Position numbers and translations under genes: made by a program. A stretch of DNA of 25,000 bases from the NCBI GenBank assembly GCA_009663005.1, contig VIGQ01000096.1, positions 2,501 to 27,500 of the forward strand, given 5' to 3'. Each line of letters starts with the position of its first letter. Position 1 is the stretch's first letter. The notes under the pieces were generated by a model that was not told where the DNA came from, did not search any database, and was given only the letters and a program-made list of their open reading frames with translations. This document shows, piece after piece, positions 1 through 10,898 of the stretch. Origin of the DNA: Actinidia chinensis. Its lineage: Eukaryota; Streptophyta; Magnoliopsida; Ericales; Actinidiaceae.

Positions 1-77
1 CCTTTTTTGTATTTGCGTAGAACCCACCGACTGTGTTTGCTTTAGTCGGCCGGATCGCTAGTTCACAATTCTCAGAC

Positions 78-725
78 AAGGGGCGGAACATCACAAAGGC
101 TCCCCTGGGCTGTAGCTCAGGGGAGGCCTCAACCCAGTCCCAAAATTGAAATGAAACACATGTCATTGTACCAAAATTGAATTTCTAAATTTTGGGTTTT
201 TTTTAGGTTAACTTGTACTTTCCTGTTCCTAAAAAAGAAACAAATTTACGTTTTTTGTGTTCAAAACTTCATGCCCAAATTCTCTCAATCTCTCTCCTCT
301 GTTCTCACCCCCTCGCAGTGGAACCCTAAGAAGGTCGGTCGTAAGGCGTACGTCGCGTTCGAAACTGAGCTCCGTTACCTAGCTGTTGCCTCGAGTACCT
401 TTCCAGGAGGAGGATTCGATCAATAATTGGAGACACCATGTGCTGCATATAGTCCTTAAGAAATTTTCTCTGAACCATCGATTCATATTTAATAATAGAT
501 GATTTCTATTTCTTAAGAACCTCTGCACAACTTAAATATATACTTTTCCTTGATTTTTTTTTGAATATTTTTCTGATTATATAACCTTTTTTGCTATATA
601 TTAGTTATGAAATTATTTAGTTTATATAACTTTTGGCATATACATGTTCGATAATTTTTTTTTGTGTACTTCATTAAATTTTCCATAGCTTAAGGTAAAT
701 TAGAATCTTGGCTCCACCACCACTT
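78..725. mobile_element. Non-autonomous inverted-repeat element (MITE-like), copy 1
   Basis: The element starts with AAGGGGCGGAACA (78-90) and ends near TGGCTCCACC (709-718); the better-preserved copy 2 (21624-22254) shows the ends are inverted repeats. The flanks TTCTCAGAC (69-77) and CTTCAGATC (727-735) look like a damaged target-site duplication. Just inside the left end is a strong hairpin (100-125, loop TGTA). It has no transposase. Because it occupies the same place in both duplication copies, it inserted before the duplication, or the duplication is an assembly artefact. Confidence 0.55.
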
Positions 726-3203
726 GCTTCAGATCCTTCGCTTATGTGAAGCGTGACTTCAACTTCGAACGGGCACCATTATAGGGTAAATTTGGAAAAT
801 TAGAGGAAATTAAGAGACTTCGTTTGAATGGTGAAGAACTGGTTTATTTGGGGTCTTTTATAGCATTTCATGGAGAAAACGTTTGGGAGCTTATTGGCTT
901 GTAATTACTAAATACCACCCAATAATAGTCTTCATTGTAATTTGCTCTAACAACTCGACGAATTACTTAATTAACTCCTTGAACCTTTGCGGAACAGTGA
1001 AATCTATTCACATGGCGGTGTTTGGTAAGGATATTTTGTCAAGTTAACATGCCGGGAATAAGGTTAAGATGGAAAGGATAAGATTACACCGAAGAAGGAA
1101 TTAGAGACGAAGAGGAAATCAATTATGGAAGTCCAATCAATTAATTTACGTGGAATTGGTTGGCCTCTGCTTTGTCCTATTGATTCAGGCCCGAATTGGT
1201 GGGCTGTCCGTCAAATGTAGGTAATATTTTTTTTTTTACTAGTACGTTTACTTAATCTCACTTTTATTCTTCACTTTTAATTATATCAATCAACCGTTTA
1301 GAATTTAGGTCACGTTTCACTTATGTCATTCCAATCTCACCTTTTATTCAATTATGAATCACATATGTCTTTCTTTTCATAAGGTAACAGGTGTCTGTTT
1401 AATATCCATTATTAAATAGATGGATGGAAAGATCACATTGATTCTCGACATAATGTGGCAACGGGTTAATATTGAAACAATTTGCAGTGAGATGTGCAAA
1501 AGAGATTTAGTAAAAGTAATAAAGGATAAAATGTAAATAACCCTAAAAGGTGGCAAAAAAAAAAAAAATTGTTTTAACAACCCAACACCTGAAATAGAAC
1601 AAATGCTATTTTTTGTAGAATCCAAAATAAAAGTCTTGTTTGGAGATAGTCCTAGAAGAGATTTGTTATAAAACTCTGAAGTTTTGGTTTTTTGTTGGGA
1701 TCCACTGATTACTATCATCTTGGAGTGTCGTGTGAATTACCATCATACCACAATCGTAAACAAAAAACATAACACGGCAAAACTCCATTATAATTAAGAT
1801 AAATACAAAAAACCAAGCAATTTAACCAAATAATCTCCATCCAGAAAGCTAACAAACAAAAATCAAGTAATAATAAAATGATCTAATCACACATTAAAAA
1901 AAAAATAAAAAAGAAATTAAATTCTATAGCCACTAAAGACTATAATAGTAACTAAAACAAGCATAATTTTTCCGTTAGCTTTGGCAACAAACCAAATTGG
2001 GGGAAAAAGAATGTGTTTTTCCAGAAGGGATCTGGTACGTAATGTGAATGAAAACTCGCATCCTCTAAGTTGAAGGACAACCCCCGAATCATCATCAACG
2101 CCATGATATTCAATAAGGTGATTACGATTATGGTTTGTGGGGATCAGTGTAATAAATGCAGTTTGGGTGGACACTCTGGAAACTCCATCTTTGAACAGCA
2201 CAGAATATTGTCACCTAAGACAAGGCTTGATTCCCTATGTTCTTAACGTGAGCTCCATACTTGCCGTCATGTGCTTCCCCCAATTCGATATCCACGACAA
2301 CTTAAAACAGTGAATTCAAGTTTTTTAAACTATTTTTCCAAAACCTTTGAACCATTAGTAACTCCCTCTTGTTGATCAAACAAGATAAAAGCAACTTGGG
2401 CGGCAATAATTATCTCTTTTGATCATAACACTTCTGTTTTGTGGCACCACTAGCAACTTTCAATCCCCGCCACAAGCTTACCTACCCCCCCAATTATCAA
2501 CGGCAAAAACTTGACCTTTATGATAAATTATATCAACAAATACATAGTATGTTTCCAAGTTGCTGAATTCCAACCCGTCGTTACCTGATCTGAAGAATGC
2601 CAATCTTCTCATACCACATAGATAACCACAACCTCTACTATTTGGTTTACCAAAGGGTCCGACGATAGTATTCCTGTCCCAACAAAATGTCAGGATGAGT
2701 GCTAAATCAAACTAAAACTTACCAAAGGATCATAAAGAACGGGAGAGTAACTAGACGCCATTGGTAAGGTTTAAAAAGGGTTATATTCATGGTTTTATCT
2801 ATAGTAAACAACCATCCAACATAAGAACTAAAGAACCTTTATTAACGACAATGTCAGTTGGACTTCGTATGTGTTTATCCCGTCGGTAACACTAAATAAA
2901 ACTCTCCTTTCTGGGTGGTTTTCTTTTCGTCTCGATCATCAACATAGGAAGCTTATTGTGACAAGCTTTGAGGATATATTTAATCTGTGCTTTTGTGAGA
3001 GCTATTATTCTCGAGGGCTACGAGACGGCCAATTTCCACATACGGCAATAAAACTATGAAATCTGAGAAACCTGACCAGTTTTCTTCAATGGAAGCAAGA
3101 AGGTTTTGGAAGCCATGGCCCAGTATCTCGTAGGAATAATCCATTCTTCAAATCTGGAGGGACACAAATGGGGTTTCGGCTAATAGTATTAGCAGGCTGA
3201 TGT

Positions 3204-3220
3204 TATATATATATATATAT
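3204..3220. repeat. AT microsatellite, short allele
   Basis: A run of about eight TA units lies inside duplication copy 1. The equivalent site in copy 2 (24673-24725) carries about 26 AT units. Confidence 0.9.
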
Positions 3221-3540
3221 TAGTATTAAAATATGTGATTTCAATCAAAGAGACATAGTAGCTTCATGAACTCTCCTCTCCCTTATAGTTTTCTTATAAA
3301 GTGCTTGGTTTTCTATATTGGTTTGCATGATTCTTCATGTTTTTCAACTTTATCACTTTATATCTCCTCTAATATTTTTTTTTAAAAAAGAAAAAAAAAA
3401 GAAACGAGTTTGCCAATTTCAATTACAATCATGCATATACCTATTCACAAATTACATAAGCGTGAATACGCAATAAAAAATATTTGTGCTAGTGTTGTTT
3501 ATTAGTACACAGCCAATAGAGCATAGTTTATTAAAACTAC

Positions 3541-3930
3541 ACCGGAACCGAATCGGCCGGTTCAAACCGGGAGAACCGGGCCCCCTAACCGGTTCGGTAC
3601 AACTATTTTTAACGCGGAAATACAAGCGAACCGGATTGAACCGGTTGGAATCGGCCGATTTTTTAACCGGTTGAACCTGTCGATTTTATAACAGAAAATT
3701 AAAGTTTTAATTTTTATTACAGTTTACCACCACAATTTTGAATTGAATTGTTTTTTAACTTTTTAATAGTTTTTTACTATGATTAATCTTTTACTATAAT
3801 GAGTAAAAAAAATATTTTTTTATTATTTATATAAAAATATAATTTATTATTTATTAATTATAAATCCAGTGAACCGTGGTTGAAACCAGTGCACCGTTGA
3901 ACCGGTGCTTTGACCGTTCAATATCCGGTT
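3541..3930. mobile_element. CCGGTT-rich non-autonomous repeat element
   Basis: Both ends are packed with ACCGG/CCGGTT motifs in both orientations (about 3541-3680 and 3868-3930), surrounding an AT-rich core. The outer ends ACCGGAACCGAATCGGCC and, on the other strand, ACCGGATATTGAACGGTC form an imperfect terminal inverted repeat. This matches the look of the dispersed CCGGTTCAACCGG-type repeats common in plant genomes. No coding capacity is visible, and the superfamily cannot be set without a clean target-site duplication. Confidence 0.5.
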
Positions 3931-5085
3931 TCGTTTCTGATAACTAATGGCAATCGAGTCTCTATATCTTTCAAAATTAGAAATTTTTGTGAATTTCCTT
4001 AATCCCTCCAACTTTGACACGATCTCAATTAAGCCCCTTATACCTTCTCCAACTTTCCTTCTTCTCTTGTTTGATTTCAAGTCTTGAAAGAAAAGAAAGG
4101 AATTTTAAGAGAGCGAGTGATAAATCTAGTACAACATTTCGACAATGGCATGAAATTTGAAAGAAAAATTAGATACTCAAGTTTTAAAAGTCGTAAATTA
4201 AAAAGCCCAATTTTTAAAAAAACTATTGTGCAAACTAATTCTGAATGCAAATTTCCTATAACAAACAATACACCATTGCATTGTAGAAGAGTAAGTGTTG
4301 TTTGGGTATTTTTGGTAAAAAGATGGTAAACCCTAGATTTTTGTTTGGGAGTAGGTTGATGTTGACTGGCGTCTCACAATGTGGTTGTTTCAACTTTCAT
4401 TAATTAACAGCTGTTCTTTCCTTTTTTTTAGTTCCTTATTGGTTTTCTTAATGTTGCAACTGCGCCGTTGGTGTTGTAGTGACCCTTCATGGGACGGTTC
4501 AGCCATATGATCTTCTGATCGATCCATGTGCAAGCAAGTTCTAGCTAGGAAATCAGGCTTGTTTCAATATGTGTGTGACATAAATTGAAAGATGAGCGAT
4601 GGTTCTATATAGGGGATGGGGGGGATTGTGGGCAAACCAAATATCATAGCCCACCTTTTCGTTTTTTGTGGGCCAGTTCGCGACAGACACGAGTTTAGCA
4701 TGCAGGAAGGCACAACATATGCACAGCACAGGCGCATCACACATCAGGCAGCATGCACAGGCATTGTAAAATTTTTTTGATTTACAATGTATTATAGCGA
4801 CCTAGAGAGTATTTTTGGCACCGAGACTAGCTAGGAGGGAGAGTGGTATATCTCTGGTTCATCTTGTCAAGGGTCTGCAATCGGCGACCACACAAGTTCT
4901 TGGAGCATTTGACCTTCACTCGCGGATGGAACCTCCGAGTGCTGTATCATCCGTGCATGTGCTGCTCAACTCGGCCGATACACATTGTAGAGGCCTCCGT
5001 ACATAGTGGCCTCTGACGGATGTTTGGGCCATGTTCGTTCGTGCGCATTAGGACAGTAAGACAACTTTGAATATACCTCAGTCCA
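3931..5085. other. Unassigned intergenic DNA
   Basis: AT-rich to about 4460, then more balanced in composition. Short open frames occur on both strands, but none shows a recognisable domain, signal sequence or composition change. I see no RNA gene and no clear transposon ends. Confidence 0.6.
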
Positions 5086-5270
5086 TGGGCGGAGCTAGGT
5101 AGAGGTTGACCCCACTGAATTCGTTTTTTTTTGCATTTTTAGTATACCAAAAAATTACACTTTCACCCCAACAAAGAAAAAATACACTACTTTGACCTCC
5201 GCTGAAAAAAATTACACTATTCTTCCATATTTTATGATTTTGACCTAAACTTCTCTCCTGGCTCCGCCCA
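5086..5270. mobile_element. Short inverted-repeat element (MITE), 185 bp
   Basis: TGGGCGGAGCTAGG (5086-5099) and CCTGGCTCCGCCCA (5257-5270) are inverted repeats matching at 13 of 14 positions. The flanks ATACCTCAGTC and ATACTACAGAC resemble a mutated target-site duplication of 9-11 bp. The interior is AT-rich and non-coding. The GGGCGGAGC terminus is also found on the 0.6-kb element at 78-725 and 21624-22254, suggesting one family of different lengths. Confidence 0.65.
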
Positions 5271-6870
5271 ATACTACAGACTGAATCTTACTTTTCAAGA
5301 GTAGCACTGTATATATAGGGAGGCATGAGAGGGAGGTCCGTAAAAGGAGGGCCAAATAATTTCTTTATGTTGCTTAAGGTGCAACCAAGGCCTTATGTAC
5401 AGGCCCCTTTCCTTTTTTAGTGTATCTACGTATGGTTGTAAGCTTCTTTTAATTGGAAGTTGCACTTGTTATTGTATTTCTTCTTCTAGCATAGCTCATT
5501 CTTCTTCCAAATATATTCCTCTTGTCTACTTCCTCTTCCCTCAATCCCTCACCATCCTGGAATCCCCACAAGATGATCGGAACGCAGCTGGGATAATTTT
5601 TGGAACTATAAAAACTTGCAAGGCAATCTTGACTTATCAATTAAAATACCTATTGATAAAAAAGGCAGTGTCATTGTCAAAAACGATGTTTATGAAAGGG
5701 GTCAAGATTTTACTTCTTTGGCTCAAAAGAAATTCCAGGGCTTGTTTTCCATGATGGTGAAAACAAGCATTGCTTGTAATTGTAAGCAATGGGGGTCATA
5801 TGCCCAAATACTTGAAACACCGCCAAGAAAAGAAAATCTTCCCTCTTAATATCCCGACGTGGGGTCCTAATATTTATGATAAGCTTATAGTTCGTGGACT
5901 TTTTATTTTATTTTATTTGTCCTGTTTTCTGCAAATATGAGATTCTTGTAAAAATATTGGAGGAAGAGACTAGGAGAAGAATCGTTTCATTCTCATGCAC
6001 ATTATCCGATATTCGAAATAAAATTACATTTCTCAGCTTCACATTCGTTGTGTTCGAGAATAAACTGAAAATAAATATTGTTTGACCAAATCTAAGAACA
6101 AGAAGCCAACAAAAATCCCAAAACAAGATAAATACTACGTCGCTTTTATAAATTCCTGTCGCTTAGTCCATGCTCTTGGGCGAAAAACGTTACAGTATTC
6201 AGGAGGGGCCGCAGCAGTCTACACTTTCTGTTTCTTCTTAGGCCAGCACGTTATGCACTGACGACGCAAGCAGGTCCTATTCCTATTCAAAAGGCTGAGT
6301 GACTTGCTCAATGGGCTTGAACTTGCTCTGCCTGCATCTCCTCTTCACTTCCTGGGCAAACACTTGCCTCGCATGAATATTGAAGAATCGAATACAATTT
6401 TGCCTGGAAACATATTGGATACAATCATATATCATACACAAGTTATCGCTCACACATGCTTTATCTCTGTTTTTTCCTCATTTTTCTAAGTATTTGTTAG
6501 TGTAGATATCGTCTACAGAAGCCATAGTGGTAAAGACAACCTTGATGATATAACAAAATGACCTTCCCGCTTTCAGGAAATATGACGCATTCAGGGCTAA
6601 ATATCCTTGCCTGCAAGGGAATCAGGAAAAGAAAAGAAATTGAGATTTTGCATTGAAGAAATCGATTCGGAAAGTACCATTTTGAAAAAAATCTTCATAA
6701 TTCAGTATTTTCTTTAGAAATTATTTCACAAAAGCAATTAATCACACAATCTGGAACGCTGAGGATGATTCTCAGCCAGAAGAATTCTGAATGCCCCAAA
6801 CATGTTTGGTGTTTTTTTTAATGGGTGAACAGGTAATATATAATTTATTGGCAAAAAAACAGGTCCAATA
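5271..6870. other. Unassigned intergenic DNA
   Basis: This region holds a plus-strand open frame of 119 codons (5395-5754) and shorter ones, none of which I recognise. The longest is low-complexity (Ser/Leu/Ile-rich) and overlaps an opposite-strand frame, so I do not call it a gene. A small palindrome CAAGCATTGCTTG lies near 5764. Polypyrimidine stretches followed by AG occur (for example near 6240) without a believable exon after them. Confidence 0.55.
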
Positions 6871-7159
6871 GATGAAGTTATGCAAACACATAAGCAAGTT
6901 GTGGCATGTCACTGCAACCAAGTCGGAACCAAAATTTCATGACCTATAACCCTCCCAGGAATTTAGTATAATATCTATGCAAGTAGCCAAATGTGCAAGT
7001 ATGTGTTTCTTAATAGATGAGTTGTGCAAACAGCAGAAGCAAGTTTGTGCATGCAATGCAACGCAATTTCGAACCAAAATTCATGACGTAACAATCCTAG
7101 GAATTTGCTATAAGATCTATGTCACTCGCAAAATGTGCAAGTAATGTGTTCTTAGTTTA
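6871..7159. repeat. Two-copy tandem repeat, unit about 145 bp
   Basis: The unit starting at GATGAAGTTATGCAAACA (6871) is repeated at GATGAGTTGTGCAAACA (7016). Both carry the same ordered landmarks: AAGCAAGTT, GAACCAAAAT, TCATGACST, AGGAATTTRSTATAA, ATCTATG and AATGTGCAAGTA. Divergence is mostly substitutions with small indels. No coding role is apparent. Confidence 0.8.
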
Positions 7160-7516
7160 GTCCAAAAGGCAATGCAAAAATAGAGAAGCACAGGTCTGAG
7201 GCCCGTATGGCATCCATCACCCCCATTGATGTTTTTACGTCGGAAAGTTTTAATTGCAGTCTAACAAAAGTACACCAAGCCCCAACTTAAAAGTTGATCT
7301 GCACTTTCCTTCTAGAAGTGAACACCCACTAATGCCACAAGAACATCAAAATGTCCCAAAATATTCAGTTCTATCGCTACATCATTATGTACCCATCACT
7401 TTGCTACATATGTAAACATTTAGCAAGAGAATGCAAAAGCATGTCCGGCTAGCAACACGTTTGCCGAAAGCTTAGAGATGGCTAACAACAAGGCATTGAA
7501 ATCTTGAACCCGTGAC
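7160..7516. other. Unassigned intergenic DNA
   Basis: No gene or repeat is recognised between the tandem repeat and the hAT terminus. The last 8 bases (CCCGTGAC) are the expected place for one copy of a hAT target-site duplication, but I did not find a partner. Confidence 0.5.
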
Positions 7517-9230
7517 CAGGGCCGGTTTTTGAGATTTTGGAGGCTAGGCGATCTCCAAAAATGGGCCCTTATAAAAATGCAATTATATAATCGAAATACA
7601 AAATCGATCAAATACTTTTTAAAAAAAAATACATGTATTCAAAAGCATATCATCGTTACTAAACTCACTCTTCTGGCATTTTAGCAACAAAGTACTAATT
7701 ATTTCCTCACAATCAACATCCTCTGCCATCCATCATTCCTCAATAGCTGATGGCCAATCCATATAACCTGTCTTTGTTACATAGTTTGAGCGAAAGGTCA
7801 TTTCTGATCAACTTTCAACTTGAAAATCGTCTTTCTCCAGACGCAACTGTAACGGGTATAGTCACAAGATTCTATAAGCAACCCATGCATTTGGAAACAA
7901 ACCTCCATATGTTTCCGTAATGAGAACTTTCATGGTTTTGTTGTCTTTTCGTGGTAAGCAATCTTCAAGATTTTTAATTCCTGAAAACAAATCTTTTCCA
8001 ATCGATATCAGACCCCTTTTTTTTTTTTTCCTCTTCATGCTCAGAACATCTTCCAATTCGCACAGTGTTCCACAAACATTGACTGTCAAGCATTTAACTT
8101 CTTCACATCAAACAAAAAACCCCAATTTTCGCATATCTTTGAAATTGGCTCAATTGCTTTCAGAGAACCAAGAGCCTTTATCGATAATGAACACAAAATA
8201 ATTTATTCTAAATGATTCTCATCTGATAAGCTCGCCTCTTCCCCACATACCTAATACGAATATTTCTTTTCTACGAATGACACGCTTCTCAATAAATAGG
8301 CTTGATTTCCATTCGGTTGATGCAATTCCTTCCTTACTTCATCACGGCCTCCACCAAGCCATTTGCGCTAAACTCTTAAAAAATGTAACAGCCAATTTCA
8401 TTTGGTCAATAGCAACATCTTAATGCATATCTTCTTTTTGCAATGCCTTGCTCACAGAATTAACAGCAAAACACCAGATTAACTGCCATATAATCATGCA
8501 ACCAAGAATTCAAAACTCCAATTCATGTCCCTTATTACCAAAAATCAGCCTCACTTTTTGGGCACATGCTTTCTCAGGGAATCGCCACTCAATTAAAGCT
8601 TTCTTATTTTTGGAGCTTGGTAACCTTAATGGCTTAACACTTTCCAACGCGACTTTCCTTCCCAACGTGTCTGTGATAATGGCTTAAAACGGTGATGCCC
8701 TTAAACATTTTTGATCAAAATTTGCCACCGCTTGGTAGAAGCCCGCAACAAGCAGTATATACGTTGTAGAACGCCAAAAAACATATAGCTTTATTGCAAG
8801 TGTTGGCCATATCCAAAGCACAAGGTTAGACCATGACAACCACATGGCGTATGAATGCTCTAAGGATTTTTGTGATAGTCCTTTTTTGACTCCTTTGTGC
8901 TTTCTCTTCTCTATTAAGCCGTTGTCCGTTCCTTGTCCGCTAATATCATCGATGTCAAGTTTGAAGAGCACCAAGGGGCTTCTTCCAGTTTCATCCAAAA
9001 GTCCGGCTCCCGTTGTATCTCTTCCAACCTTCAGAAATTGTAAAAGACCTTCCACTTGAATTGTAAAGGTTGAAACAACATCCACACATCGTATGACAAG
9101 AGAACATGTCCTGCCTCAACCCACCTCGGCCAACCATATGCGACCAACATGTAGTTCGTATACGAACATCACGGTCAGTAATGTTTGTATTTCTGTTCAA
9201 TCTTTCGATTCTTTCCACAATTCTTGAACA
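7517..9230 (-). mobile_element. Decayed hAT-superfamily DNA transposon
   Basis: The low-coordinate end has CAGGGCCGG at 7517-7525 followed by sequence typical of the outer end of plant hAT elements, about 120 bp beyond the transposase C-terminus read on the minus strand. The transposase remnant fills 7640-9225. The other terminal repeat (CCGGCCCTG or similar) was not found above 9230, so the 5' part, including the N-terminal zinc-finger region, is missing or unrecognisable. No adjacent gene is linked to it. Confidence 0.75.
7640..9225 (-). pseudogene. hAT transposase pseudogene (zinc-finger MYM/TTF-type relative)
   Basis: Minus-strand reading across several frames gives the family's landmarks in the right order. 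There is an ESKD-type stretch near 9210; VDVVSTF, then LDIDDISGQGTDNG (GQGxDN motif, 8918-8938); then KHKGV and LDSV/ESVKPLR-like sequence. Next come WCFAVNSVSKALQ and DVAIDQMK (about 8350-8470), then NLEDCLPRKDN and NAWVAYRIL (ending 7865). LVTIPVTVASGERRF and KLIRNDL follow (about 7790-7865), and finally DVDCEEIIST (about 7690). This order matches the RNase-H-like core through the C-terminal dimerisation domain of this hAT branch. In-frame stops and frameshifts (for example between YRIL and VTIPV, and a stop after RRFSS) make it inactive. The N-terminal third is absent. The Asp in GQGxDN corresponds by family knowledge to an active-site acid and is retained. Confidence 0.88.
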
Positions 9231-9721
9231 TAAGTTAATTTAAATTGATTAGTAAAAATCTCTCCCTCCATGATTCTTGAGCCCCCCATACTCTGTTTCA
9301 ACAATTCATATTTGAATTGTGTTTGACTGAATAATATATTAAATTCCTTTGATTTTATCTACCAGAACTAAGATTGTGGAAGTTCTTGGTCTCAGGAACG
9401 TCACGGCGAGGACCAATTTGAAGGTTGTATCATTCCTCATCATCACCGGAACATCACGTATCAGTACTTTAGCTATCAGTGATTGTTGGCATATCATCGT
9501 GGGGGGGATTTCGCCGCATATCTGGCACTTTGCTGAACAGGGGACCCATTTGGTAATCCTTTACTCACAATATTGTGATTTTATGCAGTAGATTTTACCC
9601 TACTCACTACTCAAAGTGATGACTGAAGCAACACAGTATTTAAGGTGCTCCACTTGGCTTGTTTTGATTACAGCTTTAAAATCTCAAGTCCAGAATTTAC
9701 TTGAATTCATATATTTTTTTT
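9231..9721. other. Unassigned DNA upstream of the hAT remnant
   Basis: An 80-codon plus-strand frame (9349-9591) follows a TTTATCTACCAG stretch that resembles a splice acceptor. Another frame reads CIIPHHHRNITYQYF, which is protein-like but unrecognised. It could be a gene fragment captured in repeat DNA or chance. No hAT terminal repeat was seen here. Confidence 0.4.
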
Positions 9722-10110
9722 GGAAAATTACAAAAATTAACCTCGTGTTTTTTAATTTCTACAAATTAAAATCAGGAAACTTTTAACTCGTAATAATTCG
9801 AAACCCTCCGTCTTCTCTATATATGTAATTTGATGGCAACAGGAGAAATATAACCAACTGACAAAATTCAAACATTAAACCATTTATTGAGGTCTTAGAA
9901 TCCTTTGCTTCATCCAATTTAGTCTCTCCTTCCTATCTTCTGTTTTGAGTATTTGTCATGAATGCCATCATTTTGTGGGAACTAGTTCTTTTCATCAAAA
10001 TAATACAAATGATAACTGATCTAGGATTGAATAGTGACGATTGAAAATGTCAGAGTTTAATTTATACTAATGTCACATGTTGGGGTTGGGGTTATTTTTG
10101 TAAGTTTTTT
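9722..10110. mobile_element. Candidate MITE, about 390 bp
   Basis: GAAAATTACAAAAATTAACCTC (9723-9744) faces an imperfect inverted partner at 10088-10109, which on the other strand reads AAAACTTACAAAAATAACCCC. The AT-rich interior has no coding potential. The TTACAAAAAT-type ends resemble a common class of plant non-autonomous elements. I found no convincing target-site duplication, so this remains a candidate. Confidence 0.4.
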
Positions 10111-10782
10111 GTAGGTTGTTTCTTTTGGCATCCACAAAATAAGAACAAAACTTCAAAGCAGTATGAAAACTTTAGATAATATTGATTATTACTTCTTTCA
10201 TGTTTCAAAAAATGCTCCTGTACCTATCGTGTAGTATTGCAGTTCATTCGCACATACTAAATGGCCAAGTGGAGGTTCCTTTCTGGTTTTTTTTCAGGAT
10301 ATAGTCTCACGACAGAGGTTAGAATAAATTATGGAAGTACTTATTTTTTTTTGGAGGGGTTTTGATGCAATATGATTTATTTTTTTAATTTTTGTTGCAG
10401 GGTGGGGGTTTGCATTATGTAAACGAGTCTGGACCTTCTCTGTGGCGAGTTTATTATCGCGACTGAATATGCTCGAGAATGTGTATCCTACTTATGCTGC
10501 GGAGCACAGCACCCACATGGTGTGGCTGCATCATTCCAGATTTAATGCGCCTGACAAGATTACTTACTGGTCCACAGAATTATCTACTTCATGTTCTATA
10601 TGAAATGGCTAAAGATCGTTACGTAGGGCGTTTACAATTGAGCATATGGTGCTGTTTGATTTTTTGTATTAGACTGCGCATCATTTTAGTATTGGGAAGA
10701 TGATAGAAGTTCTAACGAGATTAAGGCCGTTGCCTCTATTTTGTGTTGTCTCATTCATTAGTTTCTTATTGTTCAAAGTTGG
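10111..10782. other. Unassigned region with an exon-like block
   Basis: At 10400 a TTTTTGTTGCAG polypyrimidine/AG sequence precedes a more GC-balanced block of about 300 bp. It reads GGGLHYVNESGPSLWRVYYRD in one frame and MLENVYPTYAAEH with VWLHHSRFNAPDKI in another. This resembles an old exon after a splice acceptor, but the frames break and I do not recognise the family. The rest is AT-rich. Confidence 0.35.
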
Positions 10783-10898
10783 CGCCCATTAGAAGGTATT
10801 TTAATGGTTGGCCGGAGGTAAATATTAGATTCCCTTATTGCTAAAAATTAACGCTCAGTTAGAACCATATTAATGGGTGGCTGGGGGAAAAAATATTA
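10783..10898. repeat. Two-copy imperfect tandem repeat, period about 69 bp
   Basis: CGCCCATTAGAAGGTATT...AAATATTA (10783-10827) recurs as CGCTCAGTTAGAACCATATT...AAATATTA (10852-10898), sharing the internal TTAATGGKTGGC core. The 24 bases between them show no similarity. Confidence 0.6.

Larger units (their letters stand above)
1..3530. repeat. Large direct duplication, copy 1
   Basis: This segment is collinear and in the same orientation as about 21543-25000, at an offset of about 21.5 kb. Anchors seen in both include the hairpin near 100-125 and 21647-21672, a shared CATGTCATTGTACCAAAAT-type stretch, a block beginning GAAAGCTAACAA, and an AT microsatellite near the far end. The copies differ mainly by short insertions and deletions. 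Both ends run past or near the window limits, so the true boundaries are not visible. Minus-strand fragments around 1917-2300 and 2870-3110 are partly recoverable in both copies with frameshifts; they may be a degraded or miscalled exon, but I do not recognise a family. Otherwise the segment is AT-rich non-coding sequence. Confidence 0.9.

Noticed and set aside
112..122. TAGCTCAGGGG, a match to the RNA polymerase III A box (tRNA or SINE)
   Set aside because: No B box at the expected 30-60 bp distance, no cloverleaf and no A-rich tail; the sequence is better explained as part of the 11-bp hairpin in the MITE-like element.
1917..3110. Minus-strand secreted-protein-like gene (for example MASKTFLL near 3100 and GEAHDGKYGAHV near 2250)
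   Set aside because: Frames are broken and the equivalent in copy 2 differs by indels, so neither a start nor a family can be defended. I note it only as possible damaged exon sequence.
5395..5754. 119-codon plus-strand frame as a gene
   Set aside because: No recognisable domain, low-complexity composition and an opposing frame on the other strand.
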